From Bordetella genomosp. 9 (GTDB lineage: Bacteria > Pseudomonadota > Gammaproteobacteria > Burkholderiales > Burkholderiaceae_B): 64,000 nt of DNA. The notes under the pieces are model-generated. The model was not told where the DNA came from. It saw only the letters and a list, made by a program, of their open reading frames with translations, and did not search any database. Shown piece after piece: positions 59,362 to 64,000 of the stretch (within the stretch, counting starts at the first letter, position 1; each line of letters opens with the position of its first letter). The stretch is taken from contig NZ_NEVJ01000003.1 of assembly GCF_002261425.1 (NCBI RefSeq), forward strand, positions 2,356,001 through 2,420,000, written 5' to 3'. Made by a program: the position numbers and the translations under genes.

Positions 59362-60180
59362 TCAGGCCGCCTTTTTCCGGGTCTGGATGTCCAGCTCGCC
59401 GCACAGGGTATGGAAGTACTCGGAAAAGCGGCGATCGGCGCGCGCTTCGATGGGACTGCCGCGCTCGATATCGATCCGGTGGATGTTCTTGACGCGCGTG
59501 GGCCGCCCGCTCAACGCCACCACGCGGCGCGACAAGGCGACCGCCTCGTCGACGTCATGGGTGACCAGGATGACCGTCTTGTGGAAGGTTTCCACCGCTT
59601 CGAGCAGCACGCTCTCCAGGTACAAGCGGGTCTGGTAATCCAGCGCGGAAAACGGCTCGTCCAGCAGCAGGATGTCCGGATCCATGATCAGCGTGCGCAT
59701 CAGCGCCACCCGTTGGCGCATGCCGCCGGACAGGGTCTGGGGATAGGCTTTCTCGAAGCCGGAAAGCCCGAAGGTGGACAGGTATTCGCGCGCGGTGTCC
59801 ACGGCCTCGCGTTCCGCCACGCCGCGGATCCGCAGGCCCAGCAGGACGTTCTCCAGCACGGTGCGCCAGGGAAACAGCAGGTCCTTCTGCATCATGTAGC
59901 CGACCCGCCCGCGCATGCTGGACACGGCTTCGCCGCGATAGATCAACTGGCCGCTGTCGGCCTGCAGCAGGCCAGCGATAATATTGAAGATCGTTGACTT
60001 GCCGCAGCCGCTGGGCCCTATGATGCTGACAAAATCCTTTTCGTAGATGTCGAAGTCCAGGCCATCCAGGACCTGGACGCCCCCGCCCTTGCCGGGAAAG
60101 GATTTGCGGACGCCGCGGATGCTCAGCTGCACGGGCTCGGAAGCCGGCGCGGCGCTGCGGCCGGTTTGAATCAGGGACAT
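59362..60180 (-). CDS. ABC transporter ATP-binding protein (SsuB/TauB-like)
   Basis: A 272-residue ATPase energising the importer. Walker A is IGPSGCGKST, the Q-loop lies in MMQKDLLFPW, the signature is LSGGMRQRV, Walker B is ILLLDEPFSALD and the switch His is in LVTHDVDEAV. It is the first gene of the operon; AAGGAGAACG sits 7 nt before the ATG at 60180. A near-perfect sigma-54 promoter is 28-43 bp upstream. Confidence 0.92.
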   Translation of the reverse strand: MSLIQTGRSAAPASEPVQLSIRGVRKSFPGKGGGVQVLDGLDFDIYEKDFVSIIGPSGCGKSTIFNIIAGLLQADSGQLIYRGEAVSSMRGRVGYMMQKDLLFPWRTVLENVLLGLRIRGVAEREAVDTAREYLSTFGLSGFEKAYPQTLSGGMRQRVALMRTLIMDPDILLLDEPFSALDYQTRLYLESVLLEAVETFHKTVILVTHDVDEAVALSRRVVALSGRPTRVKNIHRIDIERGSPIEARADRRFSEYFHTLCGELDIQTRKKAA

Positions 60181-60207
60181 GGATACGTTCTCCTTGGCCC
60201 AGTAAAA

Positions 60208-60223
60208 AGCAAAGCATGTGCCA
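60208..60223 (-). promoter_or_regulatory. Sigma-54 -24/-12 promoter of ABC-importer/amidase operon
   Basis: On the minus strand TTGGCAC-ATGCT-TTGCT fits the consensus TTGGCAC-N5-TTGCW exactly, with GG and GC 12 bp apart. The start should be near 60197, giving a leader of about 17 nt that contains AAGGAG. This implies RpoN and an NtrC-type activator, consistent with nitrogen control. Confidence 0.82.
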
Positions 60224-60458
60224 AATTCCGCGTACGGCCAGCCCCCCGCGACGCCGCGCCCATGCGCCGGAATCGTGCCGGGCGGGCCCGCTGATGGTGC
60301 CTGTGGAGCACGAAACGGTGCCTTACCCGACGGGCGTCGCGTCGCCACCACAAAATCCGCGCAAAAAATCGAACCCCGGGCAAGCGCTAATACATCTTGA
60401 AAGGGAAAGGCCGCATCATGACGCTGTTTGTTCTTGAGTCCAGACAATAATTTTCCGG

Positions 60459-61247
60459 ATGAGCTCCCACCGCGTCCTTGCCCCCCTGACCGCCGCCGTG
60501 ACGGCCGTGATGGCCCTGGGCATCACCCTGCTGCCGCCGAACGTGGCGGCACAGGCGGCAGTAGCCTCCGCGCCCGCGATTCTTGCGGCACCCAAGGGGA
60601 ATACGGCAGCCACGGCCACGGCCACGGCCGGGACCGCCGTCGCCGTCAGCGCGGCGAACGACCGCTGGGCGGAAAGCCTGGCGGCGTTCGCCGCCGCTGA
60701 CCAGGCGCATCCGCCCACGCCGGGCGGCGTTCTGTTCGTGGGAAGCTCTTCCATCCGCCTGTGGAACGGCCTGGAAACCGAATTCCAGTCGTTGCCGGTG
60801 GTGGTCAAGCGGGGATTCGGCGGCTCGCGCATGCTGGACTGCACGCGGCATCTGCACCAGCTGGTCGAACCCTACAAGCCGCGGCTGGTGCTGGTCTATG
60901 CCGGCGACAACGACCTGGCCGAAGGGCGTACGCCCGAGCAGGTGCTGCAGGCGTTCACCGCCTTCGTCGAGGGCGTGCGCACCAGCCTGCCCTCCACTCG
61001 CATCGCCTATATCTCGATCAAGCCAAGCCCGTCACGGGTGTCGCTGATGCCGCAGATCCGCGAAACCAACGAGCTGATCCACGCCTACACCTTGAAGACG
61101 CGGAACACGGATTTCATCGATATCTATACGCCCATGCTCGACGCCGCCGGGCAGCCCCGGCCGGAGCTGTTCCGCGAAGACCTGCTGCACCTGAACCCAC
61201 AGGGCTACGCGCTATGGAAGCGCGTGATCACGGCGCATCTGAATTGA
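60459..61247 (+). CDS. SGNH/GDSL hydrolase, exported
   Basis: A 262-residue hydrolase. A hydrophobic N-terminal segment (LTAAVTAVMALGITLLPPNV) ending near VAA-QA suggests export, followed by an Ala/Thr-rich linker to about residue 65. SGNH blocks are visible: VGSSSIRLW (S97), GFGGSRMLD (Gly), YAGDNDLAEG (Asn) and EDLLHLNPQGY (D241/H244). It is most like the platelet-activating-factor acetylhydrolase-like or tesA-like group, acting on an acyl or acetyl ester. No ribosome site is seen before the ATG at 60459. Its 3' end overlaps the convergent OpgC gene by 20 bp. Confidence 0.84.
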   Translation: MSSHRVLAPLTAAVTAVMALGITLLPPNVAAQAAVASAPAILAAPKGNTAATATATAGTAVAVSAANDRWAESLAAFAAADQAHPPTPGGVLFVGSSSIRLWNGLETEFQSLPVVVKRGFGGSRMLDCTRHLHQLVEPYKPRLVLVYAGDNDLAEGRTPEQVLQAFTAFVEGVRTSLPSTRIAYISIKPSPSRVSLMPQIRETNELIHAYTLKTRNTDFIDIYTPMLDAAGQPRPELFREDLLHLNPQGYALWKRVITAHLN

Positions 61248-62448
61248 GCCGCGGTACCCGCGGCGCGGACGCCGGCGCGGGCTTCGTCTTGTTGTCCCCC
61301 ACCAGGCGCGCCACGATATAGAGCGCCAGCACGCTCCCGCCGAACAGCAGCAGGTCCTGCCACAGGGGACGATCCGGCGAAGGCTCGCCGATCACGGTCA
61401 GCACCAGCAGCACGATGACCAGGTGCGCGCAGAACACGGACAGCGAAGACCGTCCCATCGTTTCCAGCCACCGCATGCGCGGCAGGTGCGTCTTCAGCCA
61501 GCCGCTGAAGTGCATGGCCAGCACCACCAGCGCCATGAAGTTCAAGACACGCAGCGGCCCCAGGTGCCATTTGTCGAACAGGAAATTGAGGGGGTTGTCG
61601 TCCGGGAAGGCGCCCAGCCCCGTGATGTGGCGCCAGACGAAGAAGGTGCCCGCGATCACCATGGCGCCCAACACCACCGGCCGCGGGATGGGCCGCCGCG
61701 CTTCCGCCGGCACCCGTGCATGCGTCGACCCCAGCCACAGCCCGAATATCCACAGGGCCTGCCAGCCGAAAGTCTCGAACGCACCGGTTTCGCTGAACGG
61801 CACGGGCAGCCCGGTCAGGGTCACCAGGCCGCCGTACAGGAAGCGCGACAGCTCGAACTGCGTCAGGAACCACAGCACGCCGCTGCCGATCAGGATGGCG
61901 CGCCAGCCCTTGCGCAGCGCATAGGTCAGCACCCACGGACTGGCCAGCATGAACAGCACGTAGACCGGCAGGATGTCCAGCAGGGGCGGGTTGTAGACCA
62001 GCCCCAGGGCGGACAGGAAGGCCGTCAGCGGCTGCTGCAGATAGAACCAGATCAGGTTCTGCACCGCCGGCTGGGACAGCGTCAGGCCCAGCCCGGCGAT
62101 CACGGTGAACAGGAACAGCAGGGAAGCGGCCTGGCAGCCGTACACCACCAGGGCCCGCTTCAGGAAGGCCCGCTGCATGGCCTGCATGCCATGGCGCAGG
62201 TAGCGCTGGGTATAGACCAGCCCGGCCATATAGGCCGACAGCATGACGAAGCCTTCCGCCGCCGACACGAAGCCCAGCGGCTGGCTGGTGGGAATGCCGA
62301 AATTGGTGGGCAGGTGCGTGGACAGCATCAGCACCAGCATCAGGCCCCGGACGGCGTCCAGCTCCCAGAGCCGGGGACGCGCTGCCGCCGCCGGCGCCGA
62401 GGCGGCAGCGAGGTGAACGCGTGACAGGCAGGAAGATGGATTCGTCAT
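61228..62448 (-). CDS. OpgC-type membrane acyltransferase
   Basis: A 406-residue integral membrane protein with about ten helices and the OpgC signature start (RLWELDAVRGLMLVLMLSTH). It also contains the conserved FVSAAEGFVMLSAYMAGLVY stretch and the C-terminal FCAHLVIVLL helix. OpgC-type proteins transfer succinyl groups to osmoregulated periplasmic glucans; the exact acyl group here is unknown. I use the ATG at 62448; homology begins near residue 30 and the first 25 residues are Ala/Ser-rich. No opgG/opgH genes are nearby. Confidence 0.86.
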   Translation of the reverse strand: MTNPSSCLSRVHLAAASAPAAAARPRLWELDAVRGLMLVLMLSTHLPTNFGIPTSQPLGFVSAAEGFVMLSAYMAGLVYTQRYLRHGMQAMQRAFLKRALVVYGCQAASLLFLFTVIAGLGLTLSQPAVQNLIWFYLQQPLTAFLSALGLVYNPPLLDILPVYVLFMLASPWVLTYALRKGWRAILIGSGVLWFLTQFELSRFLYGGLVTLTGLPVPFSETGAFETFGWQALWIFGLWLGSTHARVPAEARRPIPRPVVLGAMVIAGTFFVWRHITGLGAFPDDNPLNFLFDKWHLGPLRVLNFMALVVLAMHFSGWLKTHLPRMRWLETMGRSSLSVFCAHLVIVLLVLTVIGEPSPDRPLWQDLLLFGGSVLALYIVARLVGDNKTKPAPASAPRVPRLNSDAP

Positions 62449-62844
62449 GGGTGCATCCTGGGTGTTCGAGCAGACCCGCAAGGGTACATCATCGCTGGGG
62501 TAAACCCGTAGGGCTCAAGACTGACACCGCTTCGGGTCGCGCGCACGCCATCGTTGTAGCGCTTTGTATCGCCGGCGGCGACGGCGCCGGAGGCTGGGTA
62601 GCATCCGGGAACATGCATGCGGCCTTCATGCAGGAACGCCCGGCGTGGAACGCCGGCGCGATGGCTCCAACCGGAGTTTGTCCTCCCATAGAGACAAACA
62701 GCGACCCCTAAGGCCCCGCCACCATTACGAAATTTCCGACAGTTGATCGGGCTATCAGTTATTTACATTCTGTCTGGTTTCTGTTGACATAGCGCGGCGC
62801 CGGCGGCATCCCGCGCCGCCGGTACGGCCCCCAAGGAAGCCCGC
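62449..62844. other. Non-coding gap between OpgC and CSS-EAL genes
   Basis: About 400 bp without a convincing gene. The first 250 bp are G+C-rich with small non-conserved open frames. A stretch near 62720-62790 is markedly more A+T-rich (TTGATC at about 62743, TTATTTACATTC after it) and probably holds the promoter for the CSS-EAL gene. I see no clear consensus, dyad or RNA structure. Confidence 0.5.
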
Positions 62845-64000
62845 GTGCCAACCAGCTATTCGATCCGGCGCAGGATCGCCGCCATCGTGGTCACGCTGCT
62901 CGCCGCGGTTCTGCCCATCCTCCTTATCCTCCCCATCGTCTTCTACGAATCGCAGCGCCAGCTGGCCGGCGAAGCCGCCGTCACGGCCGGCGTGCTGCGC
63001 CGCCAGCTCGAAAACATCCTGCTTCGTGCCCAGGACGTCACGCAGCGGCTCACCCCCACCCTGCAGCGGCCGTGCGAGGAAGTCCTGCCCCTGCTGCGGC
63101 AACTGAGCGCCCTGCAACCGTATTTCCGTTCGCTCCTGCTGGTGCGCGACGACGTCGTGACCTGCTCGTCGGTCTATGGCATGGCGAATACCCCCTTGAT
63201 CGCGCTGTCGTCGCAGGAGCACGTGCCCAAGGGCATGTACGTGACGCCCGTGGCCGGGACGCTGCTGGTGCCGGACCGGCCGTCCGTCATGGTGTCGCGC
63301 GGGCTGCGCGACGGCAACGGCATCGCCGCCTTCCTGGATGCGCAATATCTCTACGACCTGAAACTGGCGGCGGCCCGCGATGGCGTCTATGACGTCGACA
63401 TCCTGCTGGGCCCCCACAACGTGCCGCTGGTGGAAGCAGGCGAGCGGCAGCGCAGCGCGCGCGTGCCCGCGCCGGATACGCAGCAATCGTCGTCCGGCAT
63501 GTTCCCGGTGCAGGTGCGGGTCACGCCGCTGCAGGCGCAGCGCGATGCCGTGCGCAACCACGTCTGGCGCGGCTATGCGGCCTTTCTGCTGCTGGCCAGT
63601 TTCCTGTGCGGCTACGGCGCGTACCGGCTCTATGGCTGGCGCGTGTCCATCCCCGGCGAACTCCGCAAGGGCATGCGCCTGCGCCAGTTCCACATGGTCT
63701 ACCAGCCGGTGATCGACATGTCGACCGGCCGCATTTCCGGCGTCGAGGCGCTGCTGCGCTGGAGCCATCCCCGCCTGGGCAAGGTCAGGCCCGACCTGTT
63801 CATCGCCGCCGCGGAGGAACATCACATCATCGACGACCTGACGCGGCACATGTTCAATCTGGTCGCCAACGACCTGGCGCTGCTGGACCTGCCGGGCGGC
63901 AGCCACCTGGCGGTGAACGTGTGCGGCGCGCACATGGCGTCGGATCGCTTCGTCGCCGACGTGGACACGCTGTTGAGCCGGGTGCGGGCCTACGACGACG
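62845..64000 (+). CDS. CSS-motif sensor with EAL phosphodiesterase domain (3' truncated)
   Basis: Open to the window end, about 385 codons present. The GTG at 62845 after CAAGGAAGC gives MPTSYSIRRRIAAIVV, then a membrane helix (VTLLAAVLPILLILPIVFYE) and a periplasmic domain. The redox CSS motif appears as VVTCSSVYG near residue 112, and a second helix (AAFLLLASFLCGYGAYRLYG) follows at about 235-254. The EAL domain opens at about residue 270 with FHMVYQPVIDMSTGRISGVE and ALLRWSHPRLG; the truncated remainder includes LAVNVCGAHMA. Such proteins (PdeC-like) hydrolyse cyclic di-GMP and sense the periplasmic thiol state. Confidence 0.88.
   Translation, partial: MPTSYSIRRRIAAIVVTLLAAVLPILLILPIVFYESQRQLAGEAAVTAGVLRRQLENILLRAQDVTQRLTPTLQRPCEEVLPLLRQLSALQPYFRSLLLVRDDVVTCSSVYGMANTPLIALSSQEHVPKGMYVTPVAGTLLVPDRPSVMVSRGLRDGNGIAAFLDAQYLYDLKLAAARDGVYDVDILLGPHNVPLVEAGERQRSARVPAPDTQQSSSGMFPVQVRVTPLQAQRDAVRNHVWRGYAAFLLLASFLCGYGAYRLYGWRVSIPGELRKGMRLRQFHMVYQPVIDMSTGRISGVEALLRWSHPRLGKVRPDLFIAAAEEHHIIDDLTRHMFNLVANDLALLDLPGGSHLAVNVCGAHMASDRFVADVDTLLSRVRAYDD

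Noticed and set aside
1..64000. tRNA, rRNA, insertion sequence, integrase or attachment site
   Set aside because: Intergenic regions are short and none shows cloverleaf, rRNA or terminal-repeat features by eye; a covariance-model search would be decisive.

Overview
The window is high-G+C, gene-dense DNA from a betaproteobacterium, most likely Alcaligenaceae of the Bordetella/Achromobacter type. The main pointers are three Bug/TctC-type solute receptors, many LysR regulators and the close match of several proteins to that family's metabolic genes. These are family-level judgements by reading, not database results. I see no rRNA, tRNA, insertion sequence, prophage or CRISPR array. The first gene (pgl) is cut at its 5' end and the last (a CSS-EAL protein) at its 3' end.

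Layout. 1-15.5 kb is catabolic: pgl end; D-tartrate dehydratase with a divergent LysR; an orphan ASCH-like gene; LysR-aconitase-lactonase-Bug; an enolase-superfamily/NIPSNAP/LysR operon divergent from a Bug receptor; a hydroxyacid dehydrogenase and an MFS carrier. 15.5-22.4 kb holds envelope genes: DUF2501, a DHA2 pump, a PAP2 protein, a lytic transglycosylase and a DUF1501/DUF1800 pair.

22.4-39.7 kb is the most unusual part. An ABC exporter fused to a histidine-kinase-like ATPase domain and a receiver domain is followed by an 11-gene glycan operon: five glycosyltransferases besides the starter GT4, a GmhB-like phosphatase, an SDR, a NodU/CmcH-type carbamoyltransferase, UDP-glucuronate decarboxylase and a PIG-L deacetylase take part. 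Then come hemerythrin, a 70-aa protein, DUF4142 and an orphan glycosyltransferase. I read sigma-54 type -24/-12 elements in front of four transcription units here (hybrid exporter, glycan operon, hemerythrin, DUF4142). This suggests one RpoN-controlled, carbamoylated glycoconjugate and stress island. No regulator of the NtrC type is in the window.

39.8-56 kb is mixed: a ClC channel overlapping a LysR gene, a 2Fe-2S ferredoxin, a Bug receptor, DUF2239, an NYN/OST-HTH protein, Dps, an ECF42-type sigma factor with its DGPF partner, a soluble tandem-PAS chemoreceptor-like protein, a ketopantoate-reductase-like enzyme, DUF445, a lipoprotein and an N-carbamoyl-amino-acid hydrolase. 56-60.3 kb is an ABC importer-amidase operon behind a near-consensus sigma-54 promoter, pointing to nitrogen scavenging. 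The window ends with an SGNH hydrolase, an OpgC-type acyltransferase and the CSS-EAL protein.
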